Program-made: the position numbers and the translations under genes | DNA from: Lachnoclostridium sp. UBA1175 | GTDB lineage: Bacteria > Bacillota > Clostridia > Lachnospirales > Lachnospiraceae | Assembly (NCBI GenBank): GCA_002311665.1 | Contig: DBYX01000008.1 | Location: 1-23,507 of the forward strand | Reading direction: 5' to 3' | DNA: 23,507 nucleotides | Shown here: positions 13,657 to 21,847 of the stretch, piece after piece | Layout of the letters: the number at the start of each line of letters is the position of its first letter | How positions within the stretch are numbered: the first letter of the stretch is position 1 | The notes under the pieces: model-generated | What the model was told of the DNA's origin: nothing | Database searches by the model: none | The model's input: only the letters and a program-made list of their open reading frames with translations

Positions 13657-16020
13657 TCACTCCCCGTAGTCGAACCGCTTGAGCGTGCCGTTTTGGTCGC
13701 GGTAGAAGATGCATTTCCCGTCCTCGTCGAACGCGACGTAGGTGCCCTCCCAGAGTGCGCTGAACCGCTCGTCCTTCGCCTCGAACGAGTATTTTCCGCG
13801 CGCTTCGTACAGCGGGCAAATGCCGATCGTGCACGATGAGGTCTTGTAACCGTCCCGGTTTTCGCGCCTCTCGTCCGTGAACAGGAAGTACGCGAGGTCC
13901 GGCTTTCGGTTGTTGGTGAGGCCCCAGGTCGCGTCGATCAGGTACCCCTTCCCGTCGAGCACGACATAGTTCCACGCGTGCAGATCCGAAGTCCCGTCCG
14001 TCGGCGCACCGGAGGTTTCCTCGACATCGACGCCGCACTGCAGCAGCAGATAGCGGTACAGTGAAGCGATCTCCCCGCAGATCCCGCGCTTTTCGATCAA
14101 TACGCGGTAGGCCGACTGGCGGTCCATCCACTCCAGGCTGTACTCGAGCATCTCGTAGTCATAGACGCAGTACTCGGTCAGGAATTCGTACATGGAAAGC
14201 GCCTTCTCCAGGTCGGTATAATCGTCCTCGAGCACATCGTTTACGATCGCGCAGATCCGCTCCTCGAAGTCCTTTGCCTTCGCAAGGAACTCCTCCTTCG
14301 GGATCTTGTAGACGATCTCCGCCACCCCGTTGCCCGCGTAGCAGGCGGACGCATACACGCCGCCGACCGGATAGAAGCAGTACGCCATCGAGCAGCACCA
14401 GTCCGCGGAATCCCGGTCCGTGCACTCGAAGGTGTCCGCGCCGGCGCGGAGCGCATCCACAAAGCGGAAGAAGTTATCCTTTCTCTTCTCGCCGTGCTGC
14501 TGCAGCATGATCGCGGAAAATACGTGCGGGTTGAAGGTGTAGTTCGCCCCGTCGTTGTTGCGTATATTTTCCGGATGGATAGATCCTCCGTCCTTCGCCT
14601 TCAAAACTTCCGGGTGCTCCTGTGCCGCAAACGCGATCATGTTGACAAAATCGAGTTCCGCCATCAGCTCGCCGAGCGCTGCGACGGTCCCGTCGTCCTC
14701 CGTCTTGTCCGGCGTGATCTCAATTCCGCAGGAATCCTTCAGATCCTGCAGGCGTCCCGACAGGCACTCCCGGATGTCATCCTTCGAAAAATCGCAAAAT
14801 CCTTCGATCGGCGCCATCTTCTCCCCGGCATCCCACAGGAGCAGTTCAACGCCGCCCTCCTCCAGGGAAGAACTCATCATGACATAGCCGTCGCCGACAA
14901 TACCCCGCGGGGCAAGGTAGGCACACCCGGGGATCACCGGCTCCGGCAACATCTCGGAGACCGTGCGCTTCTCCATGTCGTACACGCGGTACTCCCGCTC
15001 CTCGGACACCTCATCGACCGGTCGGTAGACACAACTGCACAGCGTTTTACCCTGAAGGAAACTCTGCGTTTCCCGGGAATCAAACTTCGGAAAGGCAACT
15101 CCCTCTCGGAGGAATCCCGGCGTATGGAAGAACCACGTTGAATCGGCTTCGACGATATCCGGCGTGTGCACTGCTGCGACGTCGCTCTTCGCCCAGTCGC
15201 CGAGCTCCGACTTATTTTCCGCCAAATAGGACACCTCACTGCCGTCCTCCGGGACGACCAGGTAGCCGAATTCCGAGTAGTCCCCCGTGACCGTGAGGAA
15301 GACCCTGCGCCCGCCCTCGGTGCCGATGTACCGTGTCACCTCATACTTCGGGTCAATGGCCATCTCGCCCGCCGGCTGTCCCTGCCGGTCGGTCGCCAGC
15401 AACGTCGAACTCGCTTTGTCCTCGTGCCAGAACACGCAGCTGTCGGAAACGCCGAGTAGCCACGACGACACCTCCCCGCGGGGCAGAAAACTGCTCACCT
15501 CCGTGAGCTTGTCGTCAAACACGTGGAGCCGGTACGTGTCCCTCTCCTCCAGGATCACCGTTCCGTCCGCCAGCAGGATCGGCTCGTTGATCTGATACTC
15601 CACGGACAGTTTCTCCCGCGTATCGTTCTCACACGGCTTCAACAGCACGAAGTTGTTGCTCTCCGCGAACTCCTCCCCGGATTCCGTCGGCGTCAGCCAC
15701 AGCAGCGCGTAGTCGCCCGCGCATTTTACGCCCACAAGATACCAGTCTTCCTCCAGTTCCTTGACCGGAACACGGAAAATGTCATCCCTGCCGACCGTCT
15801 CGTACGTCCGCTTCGCAAACGGCACCGTCGGTGTCGGCGAGGCCGTCGGCGTCGATGTCGCCGCAGCACCGGTCACCGTGGGCGAAGCCGTAGCCTTCGC
15901 TCCGTCCCTCGTCCCGTTCTGATCCTTGCCGCAGCCGATAAGGATTCCCGCGCACAACAAAAAGGCCATCACAAGAACAACGGCCTTTCTGCCAAACATT
16001 TTACAATTCTTCTTACACAT
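13657..16020 (-). CDS. Large lipoprotein with C-terminal transglutaminase-like domain
   Basis: 787 residues. A lipoprotein signal peptide ends in LIGC (cysteine 30), followed by a Thr/Pro/Ser-rich spacer to about residue 70, so the protein is likely anchored on the outer face of the membrane. Residues about 75-420 hold many strands with short repeats such as YxV, suggesting a beta-propeller-like part, but I do not recognise a named family. About 560-720 is a transglutaminase-like fold with the triad Cys648 (KRGICGEIASLYR), His681 (DLHAWNYV) and Asp696 (LIDATWG), the arrangement of bacterial transglut_core proteins acting as peptidases or amidases. ATG at 16020 is taken; ATG at 15999 is equally possible. 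It has its own promoter, with a GC-rich leader of about 90 bases. Substrate unknown. Confidence 0.8.
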   Translation of the reverse strand: MCKKNCKMFGRKAVVLVMAFLLCAGILIGCGKDQNGTRDGAKATASPTVTGAAATSTPTASPTPTVPFAKRTYETVGRDDIFRVPVKELEEDWYLVGVKCAGDYALLWLTPTESGEEFAESNNFVLLKPCENDTREKLSVEYQINEPILLADGTVILEERDTYRLHVFDDKLTEVSSFLPRGEVSSWLLGVSDSCVFWHEDKASSTLLATDRQGQPAGEMAIDPKYEVTRYIGTEGGRRVFLTVTGDYSEFGYLVVPEDGSEVSYLAENKSELGDWAKSDVAAVHTPDIVEADSTWFFHTPGFLREGVAFPKFDSRETQSFLQGKTLCSCVYRPVDEVSEEREYRVYDMEKRTVSEMLPEPVIPGCAYLAPRGIVGDGYVMMSSSLEEGGVELLLWDAGEKMAPIEGFCDFSKDDIRECLSGRLQDLKDSCGIEITPDKTEDDGTVAALGELMAELDFVNMIAFAAQEHPEVLKAKDGGSIHPENIRNNDGANYTFNPHVFSAIMLQQHGEKRKDNFFRFVDALRAGADTFECTDRDSADWCCSMAYCFYPVGGVYASACYAGNGVAEIVYKIPKEEFLAKAKDFEERICAIVNDVLEDDYTDLEKALSMYEFLTEYCVYDYEMLEYSLEWMDRQSAYRVLIEKRGICGEIASLYRYLLLQCGVDVEETSGAPTDGTSDLHAWNYVVLDGKGYLIDATWGLTNNRKPDLAYFLFTDERRENRDGYKTSSCTIGICPLYEARGKYSFEAKDERFSALWEGTYVAFDEDGKCIFYRDQNGTLKRFDYGE

Positions 16021-16100
16021 ACAAATCTGCTCGCGCCCCCACGCGCGAAACTCCTTTCATCTTCGGGCCCCACGCCCCCACGTGCTCCCGTTGCCCGACT

Positions 16101-16143
16101 CTCGGGCCCGAGGGATTGTAGCACAAGTGAAGAGAAAAATCAA
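16101..16143 (-). promoter_or_regulatory. Promoter and 12-bp palindrome of the lipoprotein gene
   Basis: Minus strand TTGATT (16138-16143), 17-base spacer, TACAAT (16115-16120). Two bases further lies the perfect palindrome CTCGGGCCCGAG (16101-16112), in the position of an operator or first hairpin of the leader. The leader also contains CGCCCCCACG twice (16034-16043, 16073-16082, plus strand) and a further GGGGCCCG. Confidence 0.6.
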
Positions 16144-16152
16144 CCGCAACAC

Positions 16153-16193
16153 AAAAAACGTGGTGACAAAAGAACCGTCCCTTTGTCACCACG
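16153..16193 (-). repeat. REP-like palindrome acting as terminator of the xylanase operon
   Basis: CGTGGTGACAAA, loop AGAACCGTCCC, TTTGTCACCACG: 12-bp perfect arms. On the minus strand it is followed by TTTTTTG, so it terminates the GH3-GH10 operon 22 bases after the stop. From memory, palindromes with the core AGAACCGTCCC flanked by TGACAAA-type arms recur in many Clostridia and Bacilli genomes, so it is probably a copy of a dispersed REP-type element. Confidence 0.65.
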
Positions 16194-16214
16194 GGCATAT
16201 TCCATCAAGTTATA

Positions 16215-18284
16215 TTATGCCAGCTTTACAAACACATCGTCCACGAAGAAGTCTGCGCGGCCGTCAGTCTCGACATAGAGCTTCGCCGAGAGCACGCCGT
16301 CCGGAAGCGTTGCGGTCGTGTGAACCTCGGTCCACTCGCCGGCCTTCGACGGAACCTCCGCGCAGAGCACGGGCTCGGAGCCGTCCACGCCGATACGGAT
16401 CAGCGAATCGGCGGTCTTCACGAACATCGTGACGTCGATGGTCTTGCCGATGTATGCGGACACATCGAGGGAGATCGTAGCGTCCTTCTCCTGGCGGGTT
16501 ACGCCGAGCGACTTGCTCTTGCCGTCCACGGACTCCTTGTCGGTCACGAAGATGAACGGCAGGTGGCCTGCGCCGCGGATCGCCGCGATGTTGGTCTCCT
16601 CCTCGAAGCTCTCCTCCTGGCCGATCAGCGAGATCTCCACATCATCGAGGAACAGCGGGCTGCAGGGGCCGGGGTTGGCTTCCTTCGTGCCGAAGAACAG
16701 GCGCAGCGAGTGCTGTCCGGTAGGCACCTTGTAGGAGGCACTGATCTTCTTCCATTCTGCACCGCCCTCGACGGTCGCGATCTGCGGGAACACGCCCTCG
16801 ATGTCGGCGCCTAAGGTGATCTCCTTCGCCTCGCTGTACACCCACGCATCGATCTGGATCGTCTGTCCGATGAAGTCGGAGACATCGCAGGTGATGCCCA
16901 TCCAGTCGGCAAATCTCGGCGTCGAGGTGAGCGAGAATTTGCCGCTGTGCGCTCTCTCCTCCGAGAGGAGGCACTTGCCGAAGCCGCGCATCTTGAAGCC
17001 GTACGTCTCCGGGTCCTTCTGCTCCTCGCCCTCGGGCGTCTCGAAGTCGAACACGTGCTTGTCGAGATTTCTCACCACGTACTCCGGCTCGCCCAGATCA
17101 CCGCCGGTCACCGCATACACAAGCGCCTCATGCGACTTCTTCGCGGTGAGGTCCTTGCGGAACAGAAGCGGGTCTGCACCGCGGATCCAGGAGTTGTCGT
17201 CCGTCAGGCCCCAGATCGTCACGGAAGTGAGGTTTGCGCCGGCCTTCTTCGCCGCGAGCAATCTCTCGAAAAATTCTTTGTAAAATACCGCCTGGTAGTA
17301 CTCGCGGTTGATGTTGGTGCAGGTACATTTTACGTCGAGCTCGGTGATCTGAACCTCGCGGACAAGGCTCGCATACTCGTTGAGCGCGTCGATGTACTCA
17401 TCGATGTCGTTGTTGTCGGAGATGTGGCCCTGCATGCCGATACCGTCGATCAAGCCCTCGCCGATGATGCTGCCGTGGCCGTGGCCCTCGCGCTTGAGCG
17501 CAGCGATGATGGCTGCCTTCTTGTCGGGCTGCCACTCGTTGTAGTCGTTGTAGACAAGCGTCGGGCGGATGCGCGCAAGCGCTGCCTCGTCCGTCGGATC
17601 GATGCCGTACACGCCCGCGTACTGCACGGAGTGCTTCTTAACCGCTGCCTTCGCGAAGCGGAACGCCCAGTAGATGAAGTCATCGCCGATGACCTGGTAC
17701 CAGTAGCTGTTGCGGAGACCGGTCTCGGTCTTGTCCGCCAGCTCGATCGCCTCGTTGACGACATCCCACGCATAGATCTGCTCCGCGTAGCCCTCGCGGT
17801 AAATGTAATCAAGCATCGTGTCGATGTAGCTCTCGAGACGTCGAAGCATCGTGTCGCGGTCGACGAAGCACACCGGATCGAGTCTCTGGAAGAACCGAAG
17901 TCTCGGGTTCTCCTTCAGCTTCTCCTCGTCCACCGGCAAGAACACCGGCTTGTACTCCTTGCAAAATGCCTCCTGCGCGCACTGGCTGTGCCATACCATC
18001 ACGTGAGCGCGCATCTTCAGGCCGTTCGCCCTCACCCAGTCGAGCATCTTCTTGGCGTTCGGGTTGATCACGTAGGGCAGGTAGTCCTCGCGCGCGTCGG
18101 GGCTGCTCCAGCCCATGTTGTACACGGGCTTCATCTCATTCGCGCACGTCATGCTCGAGAACTCGCGCACGATCAGCGCCTCCTTGTCGGGATTGCCGAT
18201 CTCATTGTTCGTGAACTGGTCGTGGATGCTCTCCACCGCCGTTCCGATGTAAAATAAGTCCTTGTAAACCTCTTTTAATACCAT
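16215..18284 (-). CDS. GH10 endo-1,4-beta-xylanase with two C-terminal CBM-like domains, no signal peptide
   Basis: 689 residues. Residues 1-395 are a GH10 barrel cleaving internal beta-1,4-xylosidic bonds: HVMVWHSQ at 94-101, acid/base E178 in WDVVNEA, nucleophile E315 in ITELDV, and WGLTDDNSW at 358-366. Residues about 405-555 form a jelly-roll of CBM4/9/22 type (FDFETPEG start, FLDDVEISLIG end), and about 560-689 a second similar one ending FFVDDVFVKLA. The start, ATG at 18284 with AAGGAG eight bases upstream, gives a protein that begins straight with the catalytic domain: no signal peptide and no lipobox. It is therefore probably cytoplasmic and acts on imported xylo-oligosaccharides, with binding domains unusual for that place. 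It lies 16 bases after the GH3 gene. Confidence 0.92.
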   Translation of the reverse strand: MVLKEVYKDLFYIGTAVESIHDQFTNNEIGNPDKEALIVREFSSMTCANEMKPVYNMGWSSPDAREDYLPYVINPNAKKMLDWVRANGLKMRAHVMVWHSQCAQEAFCKEYKPVFLPVDEEKLKENPRLRFFQRLDPVCFVDRDTMLRRLESYIDTMLDYIYREGYAEQIYAWDVVNEAIELADKTETGLRNSYWYQVIGDDFIYWAFRFAKAAVKKHSVQYAGVYGIDPTDEAALARIRPTLVYNDYNEWQPDKKAAIIAALKREGHGHGSIIGEGLIDGIGMQGHISDNNDIDEYIDALNEYASLVREVQITELDVKCTCTNINREYYQAVFYKEFFERLLAAKKAGANLTSVTIWGLTDDNSWIRGADPLLFRKDLTAKKSHEALVYAVTGGDLGEPEYVVRNLDKHVFDFETPEGEEQKDPETYGFKMRGFGKCLLSEERAHSGKFSLTSTPRFADWMGITCDVSDFIGQTIQIDAWVYSEAKEITLGADIEGVFPQIATVEGGAEWKKISASYKVPTGQHSLRLFFGTKEANPGPCSPLFLDDVEISLIGQEESFEEETNIAAIRGAGHLPFIFVTDKESVDGKSKSLGVTRQEKDATISLDVSAYIGKTIDVTMFVKTADSLIRIGVDGSEPVLCAEVPSKAGEWTEVHTTATLPDGVLSAKLYVETDGRADFFVDDVFVKLA

Positions 18285-18300
18285 TTTCCGATCTCCTTAA

Positions 18301-21132
18301 TCAATTTCCGTGTACGATCCCGGGAATGCCCATGACTTCCTCGAGAGTGCCGATATATTTCAGGTGCATGCGCACCAGTTTCAATCCTTCCTGCGAAAAA
18401 TGCATTCTCTGAATCGCGTGGTTCGAGTTGAAGAAGAGCGTGCCCTTCTCCGTCACTTCCTGCCCGTTCGTGCCGTGGAACACGAAGGAAAATGCAGGGA
18501 TCCCGGCGAAGAACCACGTCACCGGCAACTGTGCCGCCTCCGTGCCCTCGCCGATGACGGTCAGCTCGATCTCGTAGCCGCCCATCTCCTCGATGTCAAG
18601 GCCGTACGAGTAGTCGGCGCCGCGCACCGCACGAACGTGCGACAGATCGATCGTCGTGTCGCGGGTGACGGTGTAATACTCAATGTTGCTGTCCGCGGTC
18701 GTCTCCCACTCCGGTCCGCGCCCGAGGATCTCAACCTCCTCGTCCTCGCCGCACATGCGGAGCATCGTGGGCAGGCGCATCAGCACACCGCACACATTGG
18801 CCGCCGTGCGCAGCAGCACCTCGCGGGACACCTTGCCCGAGGCGACGGCCTCCGGAAGATTGTCGCCGTGGTTGTTCTTCGAGCCGTCCGGACAGATCAT
18901 GAAGGTGTCATTTTGCGCAAGGATCATGTCCGCAAAATTCTTGTGGTTTCCGCCGGCGGTCTCCGAGCGGCCGGTCGCCGCGTCATCGTTGATCGCAGCC
19001 CACCAGTCGGTCATCACGAAGCCGTCAAAGCCCCACTGCTCGCGCAGGATCTTCGTGTTGAGTTCGACATCGCACGAGGTCCACATTCCGTTCACGCGGC
19101 CGTAGGTCGTCATGACCGTGCACGCGCCGCCCTCGCGGATCGCGATTTCAAAGCCGCGCAGGTAAAGCTCGCGAAGCGCGCGCTCCGAGACGACGGAGTC
19201 CGATGCGTAACGGTTCAGCTCCTGGTTGTTGCAGCAGAAATGCTTGATCGTGCCGGTCACGCCGGAGCGCTGCAGGCCCTCGAGCTCCGCTGCCGCCATG
19301 CGGCCCGTAAGGAGCGGGTCCTCGCTGAAGTACTCGAAGTTTCTTCCGTTGAACGGATGGCGGTGCAGGTTCATACCCGGGCCGAGGAGGCAGTCCACCT
19401 TGTTGATCCTCATTTCCCGACCGACCATCTCCATCAGGTCCGCGACAAGCTCGCGGTTGAAGGTGCACGCGATCAGCGTTCCGATTGGGATTGCCAGCGC
19501 CTTGTCGCCGCAGTCGAGGCGAAGTCCGCTCGGTCCGTCCGAGCAGCAGCCGCACGGCACGCCGTGGGCCTTCAGCACCTCGCTCGTTCCGCCGTATGCG
19601 GAGGCTGTGCCGGGCGTTACCTTCGGGCTTCCCATACCCTCACCGCGAACGAACGGGAACAATTCCTCGTCCGTGAACTGCGCGAGGAACTCATCCATCA
19701 TCACGTTGCCGTCGCGCACGTCCTTGAGCATCAATCCGCGGTCGCCCGTGTAATCCGGCGCCTTCAGCAGGAACGGATCCGCGCCCTCGCCGCAGCCGAA
19801 CGGATTGGTGCGAAGCGGGACGGGTTCGCTGATATATTCGTATTCGTTGTTGTTTGCGTCGCTCGCGCTCTTTCTGACCGCCTTGCGCCGCTCAAACGCC
19901 AGCGCAGGCTTCATCGCGGACTCGCACTCCTCGACAACCTCGGTCTCCGCGAGGGTGAAGCGGTACACTTCCTTCGCGTCGCGAACATTTTCCCCGAGGA
20001 AAATCACGTACTCGCCCGCCTCCATAACGAAGCAGCTCTCATGGCCGGTCGCGCCGGAGTCATCGTAGGACGAGAGGTCGCGGCGCTCGATGCTGAGCAC
20101 CATGGTCTCGCCGTCGCCGGGCTCCAACTCCTCGGACTTGCTCCATCCCGCGAGAACGCGGGCCGGCTTGCCGAGCGCTCCCTGAGGCGCCTGCACGTAC
20201 CACTGGAGGACGCATTTGCCGCAGTGATCTCCGGTATTCGTGACGTCGGCCGACACATAGAGGTAGTCGCCGTCGTACTCGCACTGTCCGGGCTTGATGT
20301 CAAAGGTTGTATAGGAAAGGCCGTAGCCGAAGGGGAAGCGCACCTTCTCCTTCGCCGCCGTCTCAAAATGCCGGTATCCGACATAAATGTCTTCCGCATA
20401 CAGGTTGCGCACGGGGCTTCCGAAGTTGTCGTTGGCTGGATAGTCCGCAGCGTCATACGCGATCGTGTCCGCGAGGTGTCCGCTCGGGCTCACGCGGCCG
20501 ACAAGCACGTCCGCAACGCCCGCGCCCGTCATCACGCCGCCCTGCCACATGTACATAACCGCGGTCGGGTTGCACTCGTCGATGAAGCTCATGTCGATGA
20601 TGTTGCCGGTGTTGAGCAGCACGACCGTCTTCGCGCTCGCCGCGCATACCGTCCTGAGCATCGCGATCTCAGCGTCGGTCAGCAGATACGAGCCCGGAAG
20701 ATTCTTGTTGTCCTGGTCCTCGCCGGCGCTCCGCCCGAGGATCACGATCGCAACGTCCGTGCGCGATGCCACCTCGTCGGCAAGCTCCGCCGAAACCGGC
20801 ATCTCCGCCTGCGACCACGGCTCCTTGCCCCAGCCGATGCCGACCTCGCGGGGATTTTTCTCCTCCCACGCGCGGTACACCTCCATCAGGCCCTCGTCGA
20901 GCGTGATGCCCTCTTCCTCCGCGAGCGCGTCGATCAGGCGCACACGCTTGGGGATGTTCACAAGACCACCCGAGCCGATGCCCGCGATGTACTCCTTGCT
21001 CTGAATGCGCCCGTAGACCGCGACCCGCGCAGGGGCCTTGATCGGCAGCGCGCCGTCATTTTTCAGAAGCACGACACCCTCGGAGATCACGCGCCGCGCG
21101 AGCGACTCGTACTCCGCATAGTTCAATACCAT
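18301..21132 (-). CDS. GH3 beta-glycosidase with reversed domain order
   Basis: 943 residues. The order is inverted relative to usual GH3 enzymes: the alpha/beta sandwich comes first (about 1-270, acid/base candidate E138 in AGEDQDN), then a fibronectin-III-like domain (about 280-400), then the TIM-barrel (about 485-790) with IKHFCCNNQELNR at 629-641 and nucleophile D709 in GFVMTDWW. A beta-sandwich-like tail of about 140 residues follows. This permuted order is known from Butyrivibrio- and Ruminococcus-type beta-glucosidases. No signal peptide is present, so it is cytoplasmic. It removes glucose, xylose or arabinose from oligosaccharide ends; the neighbouring xylanase favours xylo-oligosaccharides. 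ATG at 21132 follows AAGGAGG. It is the first gene of the GH3-GH10 operon. No clear promoter is seen in the 69 bases upstream. Confidence 0.92.
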   Translation of the reverse strand: MVLNYAEYESLARRVISEGVVLLKNDGALPIKAPARVAVYGRIQSKEYIAGIGSGGLVNIPKRVRLIDALAEEEGITLDEGLMEVYRAWEEKNPREVGIGWGKEPWSQAEMPVSAELADEVASRTDVAIVILGRSAGEDQDNKNLPGSYLLTDAEIAMLRTVCAASAKTVVLLNTGNIIDMSFIDECNPTAVMYMWQGGVMTGAGVADVLVGRVSPSGHLADTIAYDAADYPANDNFGSPVRNLYAEDIYVGYRHFETAAKEKVRFPFGYGLSYTTFDIKPGQCEYDGDYLYVSADVTNTGDHCGKCVLQWYVQAPQGALGKPARVLAGWSKSEELEPGDGETMVLSIERRDLSSYDDSGATGHESCFVMEAGEYVIFLGENVRDAKEVYRFTLAETEVVEECESAMKPALAFERRKAVRKSASDANNNEYEYISEPVPLRTNPFGCGEGADPFLLKAPDYTGDRGLMLKDVRDGNVMMDEFLAQFTDEELFPFVRGEGMGSPKVTPGTASAYGGTSEVLKAHGVPCGCCSDGPSGLRLDCGDKALAIPIGTLIACTFNRELVADLMEMVGREMRINKVDCLLGPGMNLHRHPFNGRNFEYFSEDPLLTGRMAAAELEGLQRSGVTGTIKHFCCNNQELNRYASDSVVSERALRELYLRGFEIAIREGGACTVMTTYGRVNGMWTSCDVELNTKILREQWGFDGFVMTDWWAAINDDAATGRSETAGGNHKNFADMILAQNDTFMICPDGSKNNHGDNLPEAVASGKVSREVLLRTAANVCGVLMRLPTMLRMCGEDEEVEILGRGPEWETTADSNIEYYTVTRDTTIDLSHVRAVRGADYSYGLDIEEMGGYEIELTVIGEGTEAAQLPVTWFFAGIPAFSFVFHGTNGQEVTEKGTLFFNSNHAIQRMHFSQEGLKLVRMHLKYIGTLEEVMGIPGIVHGN

Positions 21133-21166
21133 ACCCCAATCCTCCTTGATTAACGCTTATACAAAT

Positions 21167-21190
21167 GCCGGGCACCTGACGATGCCCGGC
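21167..21190 (-). terminator. Hairpin between mntP and the GH3 gene
   Basis: Minus strand GCCGGGCA, 8-base loop, TGCCCGGC (perfect 8-bp stem), followed by ATTTGTAT. The weak U-tract suggests partial read-through into the GH3 operon. Confidence 0.6.
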
Positions 21191-21201
21191 TTGCTTACGC
21201 A

Positions 21202-21780
21202 TCACAGTGTAAACTTGATCACATCAAGATTCTCCAACAGCTTCTCGACGCCGAGCAAGAAGAGCACGACACCGCCGATGACCTGCACGATCCCGTTGTA
21301 GCGGGTTCCCTTCCGCCTTCCGAGCCACACGCCGAAAATGGAGAGCAGCGCCGTCACGAGCGCGATCGCGAGGAGTCCCGTGATCACAACACCCGCGCTC
21401 TCATTGACGAAGAGAAGCCCCACAAGCAGTGCGTCGCAGCTGGTCGCAATCGCCGGTCCGACCATGCTCACCGCGTCGATCCCGTCGCCCTCCGGCGGGA
21501 CGTGCGTCGTCAGAGATTCCCAGATCATATATGCACCCGCGATGCCGAGAGCCGCGCACGGCACCCAGACATACGAGTTGAATTCGTGTACAAGCGAGAT
21601 CAGCTTGCCGATCAGAAAACCGCACAGCACCATCGACGCCTGGCAAAGTCCGAACCAGAACGCACACGCCATCGCGATCTTTCTGCCGCGCTGCTCGCGG
21701 ATCAAACCTTTATGCGCCGACATCGCGAAGGAGTCCATCGCGAGAGCGGCCGCCACCAAAATCAGACACACATAACCCAT
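21202..21780 (-). CDS. mntP: MntP-type manganese efflux pump
   Basis: 192 residues with six hydrophobic segments, of the MntP/DUF204 family, which exports Mn2+ across the cytoplasmic membrane. The two family halves each carry the conserved aspartate: ALAMDSFAMSAHKG (D16) and IATSCDALLVG (D116), positions matching the acidic residues important in the E. coli protein. The open frame extends 16 codons upstream, but that part would cover the promoter; ATG at 21780 with GGGAGGG about ten bases upstream gives the family start. A promoter overlaps the end of the nucleosidase gene and a 20-bp inverted repeat lies at the expected transcription start. I see no yybP-ykoY Mn riboswitch; the gap is too short for one. 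Confidence 0.87.
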   Translation of the reverse strand: MGYVCLILVAAALAMDSFAMSAHKGLIREQRGRKIAMACAFWFGLCQASMVLCGFLIGKLISLVHEFNSYVWVPCAALGIAGAYMIWESLTTHVPPEGDGIDAVSMVGPAIATSCDALLVGLLFVNESAGVVITGLLAIALVTALLSIFGVWLGRRKGTRYNGIVQVIGGVVLFLLGVEKLLENLDVIKFTL

Positions 21781-21796
21781 GCTGTCAACACCCTCC

Positions 21797-21816
21797 CAGG
21801 CAGAATTTTCCGCCTG
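21797..21816 (-). promoter_or_regulatory. 20-bp inverted repeat at the mntP transcription start
   Basis: CAGGCGGAA-AA-TTCTGCCTG on the minus strand, 9-bp arms with one mismatch, 2 bases downstream of the -10 box. Its place is like that of the metal boxes elsewhere in the window but the sequence differs; a Mn-responsive regulator is one possibility. Confidence 0.45.
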
Positions 21817-21818
21817 AT

Positions 21819-21847
21819 ATCTTAGCACAGATCCCCTGCACCGTCAA
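21819..21847 (-). promoter_or_regulatory. mntP promoter inside the end of the nucleosidase gene
   Basis: Minus strand TTGACG (21842-21847), 17-base spacer, TAAGAT (21819-21824). The -10 box includes the TAA stop of the upstream gene. Confidence 0.65.

Noticed and set aside
18310..21153. Very long plus-strand ORF (947 codons) opposite the GH3 gene
   Set aside because: It mirrors the GH3 gene in the antisense frame, has no family resemblance and a run of R/H/V/L typical of antisense reading in GC-rich DNA. The same applies to plus-strand frames opposite the xylanase, dehydrogenase, lipoprotein and ABC genes.
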